From positions 906,896 to 970,895 of the forward strand of contig OY986963.1 in NCBI GenBank assembly GCA_963920575.1: a stretch of DNA of 64,000 nucleotides, in the 5' to 3' direction. Under the pieces are notes generated by a model. That model ran no database searches. It was not told the origin of the DNA and saw nothing but the letters and a program-made list of their open reading frames with translations. This DNA is from Narthecium ossifragum. Its lineage: Eukaryota > Streptophyta > Magnoliopsida > Dioscoreales > Nartheciaceae. Both the position numbers and the translations under genes were made by a program. Positions 23,701 to 34,567 of the stretch are shown one piece after another (position 1 is the stretch's first letter; each line of letters begins with the position of its first letter).

Positions 23701-26700
23701 TCTTATCTAAAACATTGGTTCATGCTATAGAGAACCTAGTTGGTAGTTCATGTAGGTTTTTCCATTCATATTCCCATGAAATGCAGTAGAAGAACAGAAA
23801 TTCTACAGTACCACAGCTAAATGTGTCAGCTCAGCCTCCTAGGCAGAGCCTATTCACCTTGATTTATAAGCAGCATACATGTCTTTAGCCTCTGTAATAA
23901 TTGGTGTTTTTATATGGGGCAGATATAAGTTCTGTTTTTGTCATAATTCTAGTTCGTATCACTTCAGGAAGTAAGAAGGTTGCACTTTGGTGTAGAATTA
24001 ACTCTTTTTATTGGTTAAATTTACAGAACATATTCCTGACAGTCACTCTTTCTTCAGTGTGAAGAAGTATGCCGTAGAGCATTGATAAGGCGATATAGGC
24101 TTTTGCCACATATATATACTCTTTTCTATCTGGCCCATGTGAAGGGAACTCCTGTTGCACAGCCAACTTTTTTTGCTGGTACAATCTTATTATCCTTGAA
24201 ATTGCTTTTACACTTCGTAAAGAGGGGAAATATTCATGCTTCTAGTGGCTAATGCAGATCCAAAGGACCCAAAGCTGAGAGCAGTTGAAAATTCTTTCCT
24301 TCTGGGACCACTTTTAATATGTGCGAGGTAATGCTGCAATATGTTGCGATCTAGGAATCTGTTGACAGTGTGTGTGCCTCTGAGTTGTTTTCGAGAGTTC
24401 AATCATACTACTACACAAGTTTAAGCCTAAGATTTTTTTTTCCGTCTTGTCTTTATTACCATAACCATGTTAGATTCAGCGTAGTGATCATAATTATGCA
24501 ATTGGTCGCTTAAAATGGCTTTCTTTTCTGTTAACTTATTAAAGCTGTATACGAAACCCTCTTAAGGCCTTATCTCCCATTGTTATCTTTTCTGTATACA
24601 ATTGAATTTTGAAAAATAATGTCCTTGTGCTAATAGTACATTTTTAACAGCACCTCACCTGATTGTGGATCACATGAAGTGCCATATGTCATGCCAAAGG
24701 GCATATGGTTGCGATTTGATTTTGAAGATTCACATCCTGTAGGTATCTCTAATATAGATTCAATTTGTCTAAAGAATTATCTTTGGTTTGAGTCCTGCAT
24801 TTATTGCTTTTTTTTTTTCTCCTTTCTAAAATTCTAAAATGATACAGGATTTGCCTATCATGTATCTGAAAGGTGGGTCAATTATTCCTGTGGGACTTCC
24901 TCTTCAACATGTTGGTGAAGCAAATCCCGAGGATGAGTTGTCACTCATTATTGCCCTGGACGATTTTGGTAATATCTTCGGATTATATTTTTCTGTTAAT
25001 ATGCTTCATCGCGAATAGAAGCTGCTTTCCTTCTTGATTACAAGAACACAGCAGCTTGTGAGTGTTAAAATTAACGAGAATGGAAATGATGGAGATAGGT
25101 AAAATTAGTTGCCTTGATTTCGATTGAATCATTATTACTACCTAGACCCAGGTTTGAGAACCTCCTAGTTTACTAGCTTTCTCTGAAATTTGTTGGATCC
25201 GTTGTGCTTTGTAGCAGTAAAGGATGATAATAAGCATCTTCTGAAGTTATGCAAATTTATGCATTGCCTTCCTCTGGTGAATATATACTATTAAACCTCA
25301 TGCTAGAATTATTTACTCCACATACGTGGTTCGTAGGTGTTGGCCTGCTCATTTTCTTTGTCTCGGCATTGAATTTCATCTTTCACAGTCACTGCTATCT
25401 GTCTGTAGAGCTGTTCTATAACTAGACGTGACTTCGATTTGGTTTTGTAATTCATACTGTATCTAGTTGGTCAAATCAACCATTGTGTTTCCTTCATTCT
25501 TACTGCAAGTTCTCTTCCTCTAAGATACTGGGTTAATAACACCATCATGGTTGATTGCTCTTGACACCAGTCAAGATCCAAAAAAATGGTATCCAAGAAC
25601 CTATGTATTTAGAAACATCTAAAGAGAATTCTGTAGAGGAATGGATTAGATTCATGGCCACTATCATCTCACTATGTAGATATCTTACATTGGTATGCTT
25701 TGTCTTTTGTCAACACTTGGCAACTTTTCTGCTTCTATGCTGCAATTAATTTCAGGTAGAGCTGAAGGTGTTCTCTTCGAGGATTCTGGTAATGGGTATG
25801 AGTACACTCAAGGAGGCTATCTATTGACGTATTATGTCGCAGAATTGCATTCTTCAGTTGTTACTGTCAAAGTTTCCAAAACTGAAGGATCATGGAAGCG
25901 GCCGGCTCGTATGCTTCATGCATGTGTACTGCTAGAAGGAGGTGGCATGGTACATCCTTATTAATTTACTATACTGTCAGTGAAACGAGAATGTTAACTT
26001 TCTGATTTCCTTTGGCTTTTTATGTCCTGAAATCTATTGTTACGTAGATTGATGCTCGGGGTGCGGACGGTGAGGAACTACAGATTACAATGCCTTCAGC
26101 ACTTGAGGTGTCTAAATTAGTGGCAGCAAGTGAAAATCGATATTTAATGCGTTTAGGTGACATTCCTTCTCCAAGATTCTGTAGTAGCCAAGAATCTCTT
26201 GAAACGTGTCAAATAGTTATTATGGGCGTATGGTATTTTCTGTTGGAATATAGGTATCAGTAGCTTACTTGTTAAGGGTTTATGATATCTTATGATCGTC
26301 AAGAGATTATTAGGCTGAGAATGAATTTATGTCTTGAGCCACTGGATATACTCGTGTCTTTAAAAATCTCCTTCTGATAAGTTTATATTCTTTGTAACGT
26401 TTCCTCTTTGCTGCTTTGGCTAGTCTCATCAAGTGTGGATAATAGTATTGGGTGTTTTTAATTGGGATGGTTTAAATTGTCGGGATATTGCCTTTGAACT
26501 TGCTGCTGTTTTCACTTTTCCAATGTAGTGTTACATTTTAAAATTTGTCTTTGATGTTCACATCACATTAGTTATCAGCTTCTGGTATTATGTCATGTAG
26601 AGTTTCAATTCCTATTGTTTGAGAAAACATATTGAGAATATGGTAAATGCAGAGCGGGCCAAGTGCATCCCAGATGAAGAGGAGGTTCCCGGTGAGATGG

Positions 26701-28969
26701 GAGTTGAATTGTCAAGAACCCCACTTGAGCTAAAGAGTGGTGACTGGATTGTGAAAGTAGTGCCTTGGGTTGGGGGTCGAGTTATCTCCATGATGCATGT
26801 CCCTTCAGGTAAAGTTTCCTGTTCTGGCTAGAAAGGATATTCTCTCTTCATGTTTATTAGATTCCAAAGTTTATATCATAACTTTCTCGCTTTATGTATA
26901 TTTTATGAAATCTTGTATTTCAGTGATCATGGTATTGGGTGCATTGTGCTTTGCTACGCCTAGTTGTCATAGTTTCTGGGAGTGACTTTGATTAATATGT
27001 TGGGAATTTTTTATAGGATATGAAACAAGATGGTATCTATAACTTTTCTGCATAGAGCTAAACATATTTTTTTGGATACATTTGCGTGTATCAACTTTTT
27101 CAACAACCCTAGGGCATCGCGCTGATGTACTTTGGGCTGTCATACTTGGTCTCATTTATACATAGAAGACAGGGCTTGGATAGATCATATGTTCATACTT
27201 GGTCTCATCGCGCTGAGTTTACGTGGTTCGGTGATTTGCCTATGTCCATGGTAGAGATGGGTTGCTTTTCATTATTGAGTCAAAGATCAGTACATTAGGG
27301 TTTTACAAGAGGTACTTATACTAACCCTATTACTGTACGGTACATATTTACTTAACTACCCCGGTATCGTACTTTACATCATCTGGTCCGACTCTGAACC
27401 ATGATCCACTTTTGCTCGAGTATTCTATTCAAGTTGAAGTTACAGTCATGTAATTTTATCTGAAGAATAGCTCTAACCATATGTGAATTGTCTGCATGGG
27501 CATTATATGACAGTATTGCACCTCTGCTAGTTAATAAATTTGTTTCTCATCAAAATGGTTTTAGGCAGCCAATGGCTTCACAGCAGAATAGAAGCTGATG
27601 GATACGAAGAATACAGTGGGATTGAGTATCGGTCTGCTGGATATTCTGAGGAATATCAAGTTCTTGGGTAATGAACTTTCACTTGATATGTTCATTTTTC
27701 TGGACATGTTTGCGGTAATGACATCCAACTTCACAAGCTAATTTGTTTGCAGGTTGAATCTTGAACAGTCAGGGGAGGAAGAATCACTTGCTTTAGAAGG
27801 AGATATTGGTGGTGGACTAGTTCTCCAAAGGCAGATCTCTATTCCAAAAGACAATCCCAAGGTTCTCCGCATTGACTCGGCAATTGTAGCACGCAGCGTT
27901 GGAGCTGGTTCTGGTGGATTCTCAAGGTGTGTACACCAAATAGGTTAACCTTTTTGAGCTAGTACAGTTAAATCCCGGATCTAGAGAGAAGCTGTTTTCT
28001 TCATATGCGAGGGTGGGCTTAGCACCTAATGTTTCAGACTCTCGTGTAAGAATTTCACGGGTTTGAATTTCCACAAGGGGGCTTCCTGTCTGGTAAGTAT
28101 AGGCACATGCTCGACATGCATGGACACATTCTCACCCTCGCTCAACCAGCTGCACCTATCGAGGTGATCATCAAGTTTAAGGACCCGAGGCCTAGGTTAA
28201 TGGCTCAAGTACTGTAAAAGAAAAAGAACTAATTAGATGTCATCACATAGCTTTATGAGCAGATTGGCACTGATTGGCACATATAAAGCACTTTTATTCT
28301 CTTTTCTCAGCCTTCTAAATGTTAATCCGTCACTCAGCATGCAGTTAAGTCTGTCTTTAAGCTTTGTTGTATATGTTTCTCTTTATATATATGTTATGGG
28401 ATACACTGTATTGGGATAAATTGCTCATGTTCTCTATGAGAGAGATTATTTGTGACTAACAGGATTTCTATTCCCTTGTCCGTTAAAGGTTAGTTTGTCT
28501 ACGAATTCATCCCGTGTTCACTCTTCTGCATCCTACTGAAGTTTCCGTCACATTCACCTCAATTGATGGTTCCAAGCATGAAATCTGTCCTGAATCCGAA
28601 GAGAAGTATTTTGAGGGCGATCTCCGTCCCAATGGTAACACATATTGGTTATGTTCTTTTAAAAGTTAAAAGTAGTTTGTGGTGGTGGTGATGCTAGTCT
28701 TATATTATACAATCAATCTCAGCTAAACAATGGATATATTGTTCTCCTTTTTCTGTCCCTGTGTTTCAGGGCAATGGACGCTCGTTGATAAATGCGCTGG
28801 TCTGAGCTTGGTTAATCGGTTTAATCCGAGTCAGGTGAACAAATGCCTGGTCCATTGGGGGACAGGGACAGTCAATCTGGAGTTGTGGTCCGAAGAGAGG
28901 CCAGTGTCTGACGTTACGCCATTGAAAATTTCTCACGAATATGAAGTGAAGGATAATAGTCAGATTTGA
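17776..28969 (+). CDS. HGL1: GH31 glucosidase, heteroglycan glucosidase 1 type
   Basis: Complete gene, 23 exons: 17776-17948, 18755-19046, 19417-19485, 19560-19697, 19814-19931, 20043-20125, 20351-20446, 21328-21496, 21578-21720, 21798-21884, 22104-22289, 23409-23576, 24058-24178, 24258-24327, 24651-24738, 24848-24968, 25756-25949, 26048-26156, 26653-26808, 27565-27667, 27753-27926, 28489-28634 and 28770-28969. Sum 3204 nt, 1067 aa. Glycoside hydrolase family 31 removes terminal glucose from alpha-glucans. Visible: FYGTGEVGGQLERSGK, PPKWSLGYHQCRWSY, VIWMDIDYMDGFRCF, the nucleophile motif GIWNDMNEP (Asp near 419), the acid/base motif TWTGDN (Asp near 500), and SGPDIGGFAGN. The long C-terminal part (SGDWIVKVVPWVGGR, NLELWSEERPVS) matches the plant HGL1 branch rather than vacuolar or ER alpha-glucosidases. 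The first 75 residues are rich in Ser, Arg and Pro; a second Met (76, MAGDEGRF) could start a shorter form. GH31 is certain; HGL1 is inferred. Confidence 0.92.
20447..20760. other. CpG-richer foreign-looking patch in glucosidase intron 7
   Basis: Unlike the AT-rich neighbours, this part of intron 7 is rich in CG and GC (CGTGCCGGTCAGCACGG, GGTGCCGATTCTTGGC). It begins near GGATTGT and ends near ACAATCC, a 7-bp inverted match at about 20500 and 20729. It looks like an inserted transposon fragment, but I recognise no protein or family. Confidence 0.35.
20869..21250. repeat. about 175-bp tandem repeat, 2.2 copies, in glucosidase intron 7
   Basis: Units share TTCCTGAAGT, GTCCTTTAC, ATCATAAGTTTA, GCCAACTGCTGA, CAGTATAT, TTCATTTATC, GTTATTTG and GTCTAGATTGTTA-like strings in the same order. 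They begin near 20869 and 21045. A third partial copy (AACTGCTGAAAACAGTATAT) lies near 21220. Confidence 0.8.
22448..22735. repeat. 144-bp tandem duplication in glucosidase intron 11
   Basis: AAGTTTATGAAAGTGAATTG starts at 22448 and again at 22592. The copies continue in parallel through GTCTTCACTACT, TGTGTATTTA, AACTGCTCTCCTT and ATATATCTATCT, with small indels. Confidence 0.85.
27117..27420. mobile_element. LTR-retrotransposon-like fragment in glucosidase intron 19
   Basis: Contains TTTACGTGGTTCGGTGATTT followed by GCCTATGTCCATGG, a string I associate with LTRs of plant retrotransposons. A duplicated ATACTTGGTCTCAT lies just upstream. I could not define ends or a target duplication. Confidence 0.4.
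28010..28226 (+). mobile_element. degenerate tRNA-derived SINE in glucosidase intron 21
   Basis: GGGCTTAGCACC resembles a polymerase III A box, and ACGGGTTTGAATTTCC about 35 bases on resembles a B box. The element ends at the A-rich AAAAGAAAAAGAA near 28225. No clear target duplication, so moderate to low confidence. Confidence 0.45.
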
Positions 28970-29072
28970 GCGGAGCATGCTGTATATGTTATCCATTGAC
29001 AACACAGCTTTGCAAGGTTGGAGATGACTGTTTGGTCGTGATAAATCTTACCGTGTTACTCACTTGGCTCTC

Positions 29073-29078
29073 AATAAA
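29073..29078 (+). terminator. polyadenylation signal of the glucosidase gene
   Basis: AATAAA about 104 bp after the TGA, in U-rich surroundings. Canonical plant near-upstream element; position only. Confidence 0.4.
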
Positions 29079-29239
29079 TAAGATACTCTCTCAGCTACGG
29101 TGGTTTGGATTGAACGTTTGGATTAAAGATTTAGAATGTAGATAAAATAAAAATCATGCAAAACAAGATTTAGAAAAAAGTTTTTGATGGACAAACAGGG
29201 CTTATGCATATCCTCGATCCAAACGCATATTTATCATAG

Positions 29240-29480
29240 AGATTAAAAGTAAGACATGATACCAGAGAGTTTAGAATCCACGACCTCACACAGGGAAACC
29301 AGAGCTTTCTATCCACGCGTCCGCAAAGAACTGTTCTATCCTTATGTTTAAATAATAATAATATCAATAGAGAACCTAGAACACCTAGGATGATTATGGT
29401 ACGAGTCGGTTCGCTTTTGGTTCATCGTCGCGAGTTCGAGCCCGCTTCTCTGCACCCAAATTATTGGGTTTTTTTGCGAC
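29240..29480. mobile_element. two tRNA-like SINE fragments between glucosidase and TAF8 genes
   Basis: On the minus strand about 29340-29240 a B-box-like GGTCGTGGATTCTAAACTC follows a weak A-box. On the plus strand about 29393-29480 GCGAGTTCGAGCCCGC is a good B box, with TCGGTTCGC-like sequence before it. Both look like decayed SINE heads in the spacer between two convergent genes. Confidence 0.35.
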
Positions 29481-30246
29481 ACTCATTCGTCAAAACCTTG
29501 TTCTTCTTGTTTAATCTCATCCTATCCGTACTCCTCCAGCCCGATACCAACCTAAAGCTCACGGGCCCCCTCTTCGCCTCCGCTGCCACCCCTCCGCTAG
29601 GAATGCGGCCGCTTTCTCCCATCTCCACCTCGCGCGGCGGTGGCGCTCTCTCAGACTCGGTTACCACATCGCCATCGCGACCTCCAACAGAGCCGCCTGA
29701 TCCCCACCCATCCCATGTCTCCGGGAAGCACGGCAGCCACTTCGGGATGTGTGACAGCGGTGGCTCCTTCCCCGACGCAGCAAAACTCCTCGCCGGCACC
29801 GCCGCTACGCCGTCCGCCCTCTCTATCGGTCGAGCGAAGGGGATCTCATCCGTCGCCTCCACGAACGCTTTGATTTCCTTAAGCGCGTAGGAGCTTAGCA
29901 GCGGGTGTGCGGGGTTAGACGCGCCAGGGAATCCCCGAGGAATCGCGAGGTCCTCGATCGCCCGCACCACGTCGAATACGTTCGCCTCGGTCCGGCCCCA
30001 AGCTGACGCGGACCCCGCGGCGGAGCGGGCTAGAGCGAGGATGTACCGGGCGGCGACGTCCGAGAGGGTGCGGAGGGCGGAGGGCGCCGCGCCGTCATAC
30101 CCCACGGCGCGACAAATCTGGGCGACGGCCACCTTCATCACGGCAGGGGGGAAGTGTGTCAGCGCCGCCGCCGCCGCCGGCAGCGTCGGAGGAGGTCGGT
30201 GGCGCTTTTTTGGGTTAATACTACCGCTACGCGGTGGTGGTTCCAT
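29461..30246 (-). CDS. TAF8: TFIID subunit TAF8-like, histone-fold protein
   Basis: Single-exon, GC-rich gene of 261 codons. After a short basic N-terminus, residues about 34-100 (AVMKVAVAQICRAVGYD, LSDVAARYILALARSA, EANVFDVVRAIEDL) form a bromodomain-associated histone fold, the type that pairs TAF8 with TAF10. Residues about 165-176 (SHIPKWLPCFPE) match the short conserved TAF8 motif after the fold. Near the end, RGPVSFRLVSGWR resembles the last conserved block of plant TAF8. TAF8 helps hold TFIID together at promoters in the nucleus. The last 15 or so residues (Lys/Asn-rich) run into the SINE-like spacer and may not be original. The ATG chosen is the first one of the frame. It is convergent with the glucosidase gene. 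Confidence 0.85.
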   Translation of the reverse strand: MEPPPRSGSINPKKRHRPPPTLPAAAAALTHFPPAVMKVAVAQICRAVGYDGAAPSALRTLSDVAARYILALARSAAGSASAWGRTEANVFDVVRAIEDLAIPRGFPGASNPAHPLLSSYALKEIKAFVEATDEIPFARPIERADGVAAVPARSFAASGKEPPLSHIPKWLPCFPETWDGWGSGGSVGGRDGDVVTESERAPPPREVEMGESGRIPSGGVAAEAKRGPVSFRLVSGWRSTDRMRLNKKNKVLTNECRKKTQ

Positions 30247-30559
30247 TCATAAGAGGAAAGAGTAGGGAGGAACAAACTATTAAAACCTTGGATGAAAAGA
30301 AAACCCTAGTTGAACTCAGTTGGATTAGTGGGTTTTAGCCCGAATCGGATTGGGCTGGTGGTTGGACTCCCTTCTAGTCTTGATTCTGTTCAATATGTCA
30401 TTGGGCTAGGGCCTTTCTAACTAAACTCTGGAAGGCCTGGCCCAGTTGATTGCAAGGGTAGGGCCTTCTATCATTAGAGGGGTGAGGATAAGCTCTGGCT
30501 GGCACTTCAAATCAGGGAACTATATTTGCAAGAAAACCAATTTGGGTCCCGCTGGTAGA

Positions 30560-30790
30560 CTTCACATGAGATGCGTTATTTGAGGTTTTGGCCCTTTTGG
30601 GAGTGCCGATCTTGGATGGGTTTTTTATAACCAACTTCACATGAGATGCGTTATTTGAGGTTTTGGGAGTGCCGATCTTGGATGGGTTTTCTTTAACCAA
30701 CTTGACATGACATGCGTTATTTGAGGTTTTGGGAGTGCCGATCTTGGATGGGTTTCTTATAACCAACTTCACATGACCGGCCACCATCAC
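30560..30790. repeat. 66-bp minisatellite, three copies plus a partial, open on the minus strand
   Basis: Copies begin at 30560, 30635, 30701 and 30767; the first is 75 bp because of a 9-bp insert (GCCCTTTTG). All lengths are multiples of three. On the minus strand a frame stays open throughout and gives a 22-residue repeat of the type HVKLVIKNPSKIGTPKTSNN-AS. No family recognised. Confidence 0.85.
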
Positions 30791-31284
30791 TCACCCATTG
30801 GAACACGTATCATTACCTTTTTTTCCAATGCATTTGTTAGGCCGAATCTTATCAGGTAGAGATATCGAGTCCTGTTTGGATCATACTTTTCTCAAACTTT
30901 CACAAATATATAAATTTTATAAAATGCCACATTTTTTTTTCTTCAAATGAAAATTTTATAAGGTTTATATTCGTTAGACTATAAATATATAAATCCACAC
31001 TTTTTATTGGCGTGAGTTTTTTAATGAATTAGTAAAGTTAACATGGTATTAAAGCAAAGCAGAGGTCAAGTTCGAAACACCAGGTACGGGAACCGGAAAG
31101 GAATTGTGGTTGTTTGGTACATCAACGAACTGGAATGGAAATGGAACTCGTAAATGTTTGGTATACCTAATAAACATGGGAACAGAATATAAATTAAAGA
31201 CCAAAATACCCCTTACTCTACCAGCATAGATTTACCAATATATTTATGTATGTATATGTATTTGCATTACTTTGGTTTATTTGG

Positions 31285-31555
31285 ATTAAAGATTATTAAT
31301 AATGCGGAAAAGAAATAAGATTATTATTTGAAATATTATTAATAAATAAGATAAAGAAATAAAATTATTAATATTTATTTGAAATATTATTAATAAATAA
31401 GAGAAAGAAATAATATTATTAATAAATAAGATTATTAATACTATTTGAAATATTATTAATAAATAATAGAAAGAAATAAAATTATTAATAAATAAGATAA
31501 AGAAATAAAACTATTAATAAAAAAAGATAAAGAAATAATATTATTTTTAAGATTG
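31285..31555. repeat. imperfect AT-rich microsatellite/minisatellite (ATTAATAAATAAGA-like)
   Basis: Many imperfect copies of ATTATTAATAAATAAGA and AAAGAAATAAAATTATT. No coding potential. Confidence 0.85.
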
Positions 31556-31578
31556 ATCCTAGCCGTTTGATCAGTTAT

Positions 31579-31746
31579 TTTCATGTATGTACCGCGTGAG
31601 GCAAACGCGGTGACGGATGATCTAGCACGTCGGGCTAGGCATGCGGCGGCTGGTACTGTGTCAGTGACCACACCGCCTTGATGTAACCTGAAGTAAAAAT
31701 CTGTATCACTTAGGCTCTTGGCTAAACTCAGCAAAAAAAAAAAAAA
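31579..31746 (+). mobile_element. very short LINE 3' tail with imperfect target-site duplication
   Basis: The plus strand encodes EANAVTDDLARRARHAAAGT, the usual last block of LINE RNase H domains, then a stop and a 14-A tail (31733-31746). It is flanked by TCCTAGCCGTTTGATCAGTT (31557-31576) and TCCTAGCCATTTGATTAGTT (31748-31767), a target duplication with two differences. Only about 170 bp of the element was copied. Confidence 0.8.
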
Positions 31747-32491
31747 TTCCTAGCCATTTGATTAGTTTAATCAAACCAAGATGAAGAGTATTCATGTACA
31801 TTCTCTTAAACACATGAACTTCAATTCCGGTTCCTAAATGAAGGTTGCAACCAAACATATTGAATTCATTGTTTTAAGAAACTCCTATTCCGATTCTTGA
31901 ATTAATAGTGCAACCAAACATGACCTTCATGTTAACAATTTTCTTACCAATCTCATAACGAAATTTAAGGATGCTGAAGGTAAGTCGTCTCGCAAGAACT
32001 AGCACGACGTCTGGCAGGGCAATGTCGGGCTCAACTGCAATTGTGATAGTATGTGGTGGAGAGCTTCGATGGGAAGCATCTCCATCGGGCTCCCCTCACC
32101 CTCGGATTCCTCCGTCTCCGCCGCGTCGCCGCCGACCACCTTTAGATATGAAAACCATCGCTGGCGTCGGTCAGTGACGGCAATCCAAGATGGGTGGACG
32201 CAAAAGATCGATGACTCAAATCAAACCCAATAACCCACTTTCGCTTTGCCATCCTTCATTGCGAATACGGATCCGATATTGGATCATACCCAATCCGAGT
32301 GATCGGTGTCTTTATGCTACAATAATACAAATGGATCATATCTCATTTAATGATTTATATTATTAATAAAATACTTATTTGGATTCAAATGCTGATGATC
32401 TTGACCATTTGATAAAATATGTTTAAATCTCATCGGACGGTGATAATATTGGGGAAAAAAACGGTATGTCAGCGTGACTATCAGTCTTCGA

Positions 32492-33105
32492 AGGGAATGG
32501 AGACTCCGTGGTGGTGTTAGTGCGGAGGGTAATCCGGCTAGCCGAGGAATATATTCACTCTGTTCATGCTAACCAAACTTATCAAGGTATGGTGTGGTCA
32601 TCTATGGAGAACACGGTCATTAGAGTGGATGCATCCGTGCCAAGGGAAGCAGGAGACTCGGCGGCGGCTGCGGTATGCCTTGATAAGGATGGAAGGGTGG
32701 CATGGGCAATAGGTACGGTCATTGGCCCTGTTGTATCTGCTCTTGAGGGGTAATTAAGAGCCATTGGTAAGGCTATCCAGTGGGCTTTGGACAAGGATCT
32801 CCGGCGTATCGTGGTTGAGTCTGATTCTAAGTTCGATGTGGAGATTTTGGTTGTCTGTAGATTGTGGCCGGCGGAAGTTGATAAAGCGACAAGAGCGGTT
32901 TGGGTGGAGATGCTTAAGTTAGATTCTGTTGTTGTCGTAGAGGTTCCGTGTGATATAGTCCATAATGCGGATCTGTTGGCCAAACGTTATAGATTGACCT
33001 CTTTTGATTTTTCTTGGAGCCCAGAGGACGGCGTTGTGCCTCCTCTGAAATTAGTCTTGTGGCCTTTGAGTTTTCCTAGCCTCATGGCTCAACTAAAAAA
33101 AAAAA
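32492..33105 (+). mobile_element. 5'-truncated LINE with perfect 20-bp target-site duplication
   Basis: Flanked on both sides by GCGTGACTATCAGTCTTCGA (32472-32491 and 33106-33125), identical over 20 bases, with 11 A's directly before the right copy. The body encodes a LINE RNase H-like domain: VIRVDASVPREAGDSAAAA, GRVAWAIGTVIG, a TAA at 32752-32754 breaking the frame, then IGKAIQWALDKDLRRIVVES, DSKFDVEIL and HNADLLAKRYR. The perfect duplication suggests a fairly recent insertion. Confidence 0.92.
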
Positions 33106-33125
33106 GCGTGACTATCAGTCTTCGA

Positions 33126-34567
33126 GATACGAATCTCAGCAGGTTGAGATATCAACTTCAAACATCACCTCAAGGGGCCCAGCGAGTAATAAGACTGGCC
33201 CTGCGATGAAGAGGGCTATGTTCGTGTTATAGATCTGCATCAATCTTCCAAAGAAAAAATTAATTGTGGATTGACCCATAACGATGGAAAAGTCCATGAT
33301 AAATTGTAGCCACATGAGGTTTGACAGTTATTTATAGATGGTCCCGTCCTCCTTCTCATTGTTTCCAATGGTGATCTAAAGCCGTTCCAAAGTGGCTTTT
33401 GGCTTATTAAAAAGATTACATGTTGGTCTTTGGGTGTGTGAATGAAATCTTTGATACTTTTGGATAAGACGAAGAGGAAGACAGCCATGTGCTCTCATAT
33501 ATTATCAAGTTATTCGGAGTAAAGTTCAAGTTCACACATACTATTTTCATGCCCACGACATGGGATTACTAAAAAATTGCATCGTTTGGTACCGACATTT
33601 GACGGCAAGCATGGCTGCATGACCCAATTTATGGTTTTTTTTTTAAATGATGATTATTTTTTGTTTGGAGATGAGTGAATCTGTTAGGGATATGAGGGGA
33701 GGTCCCGGTGACGCAGGAGAAGCGTTAGAAATAGATGGGATGTAGTGAAAGAGACAACCTAACAAGAAGAAAAGAAAAATAATTAAGAGACATAAGAATT
33801 TACATGAACAACCTCCCAGTAAATAATCGAGAGAAAAAAGCCACATGCGGTGAGAAACTCATCCCTAAGATAGAGAGATCGCTAAATCCTAACCTAGTAG
33901 AGACAGATGATCTTTTTTTAGTGTTGTCTACTATCACATATCCCACATATCTCACAATGGCCGTCAAAACCTCACAAGAGCACACACGTGATAAACCCCT
34001 AGCTATCGATCCCTATTATAGCTCTAGAGTATCACATCAAGATAACCCAAACTTGTTAAAGAAAAAAATTAGAAATAATCCGAGCCTTCCGTTTAAGCTG
34101 CATAAACACCCGATCCCGTTCTTCTTCACATGGATGGATGAGATCATTCAAAGTGGAAATTGGGCCCACTTAAGTAAACGTAGCTTTAGAAGAAGACCCA
34201 CGGGATTGACGGGTCCCACTTGGTCAACTTCAAATAATTGTTTAGATTATTGGAGCGTAAGATGACAAGCTTCAACCCCGTCGATGATGGTAGAAATTAG
34301 ATTCTCCTAATAAATCACGAAAAAGAAGAAGACGAAACGAAGACTACCCACCAGACTCTACCTACCTACCTACATCAATGGGGGATTCGGAACATGTACA
34401 ATAATAATAATATATGTCATTCATCAATCATCACCACCATTCACCAGCACGTAGATGTCCCGTACGTTTCCAATTAATTTTTAAGCTTTTGGGACAATTT
34501 TGTGACTGTCTGTAGTAACAATCGAATAACAAGGAAGGGAATTATATATACACGAGATAGATATCAT
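33126..34567. other. intergenic, nothing recognised
   Basis: Short open frames on both strands have no family features. The last part would be 3' UTR of the receptor kinase gene (minus strand). Confidence 0.5.

Larger units (their letters stand above)
31100..31935. mobile_element. possible hAT-like non-autonomous element with nested inserts
   Basis: The left side has TGTTTGGTACATCAACGAAC and the right side, reverse complemented, TGTTTGGTTGCACTATTAAT. The phrase CCAAAATACCCC near the left side also suits hAT-type MITEs. The interior holds an AT microsatellite and a LINE tail. Ends and target duplication could not be fixed. Confidence 0.3.

Noticed and set aside
26600..26652. Using AG at about 26600 as the acceptor for glucosidase exon 19
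   Set aside because: It gives a stop after about ten codons. The AG at 26652 restores the family sequence and the overall frame.
30560..30790. CRISPR-like array
   Set aside because: Units are joined head to tail without unique spacers, and this is a plant nuclear genome.
32508..33209. Host RNase H-type genes at this locus and near 15000 and 58500
   Set aside because: Poly(A) tails, truncation, target duplications and in-frame stops show they are LINE 3' ends.
33804..34265. 153-codon plus-strand open frame
   Set aside because: No domain, repeat or splice context; composition like surrounding intergenic DNA.
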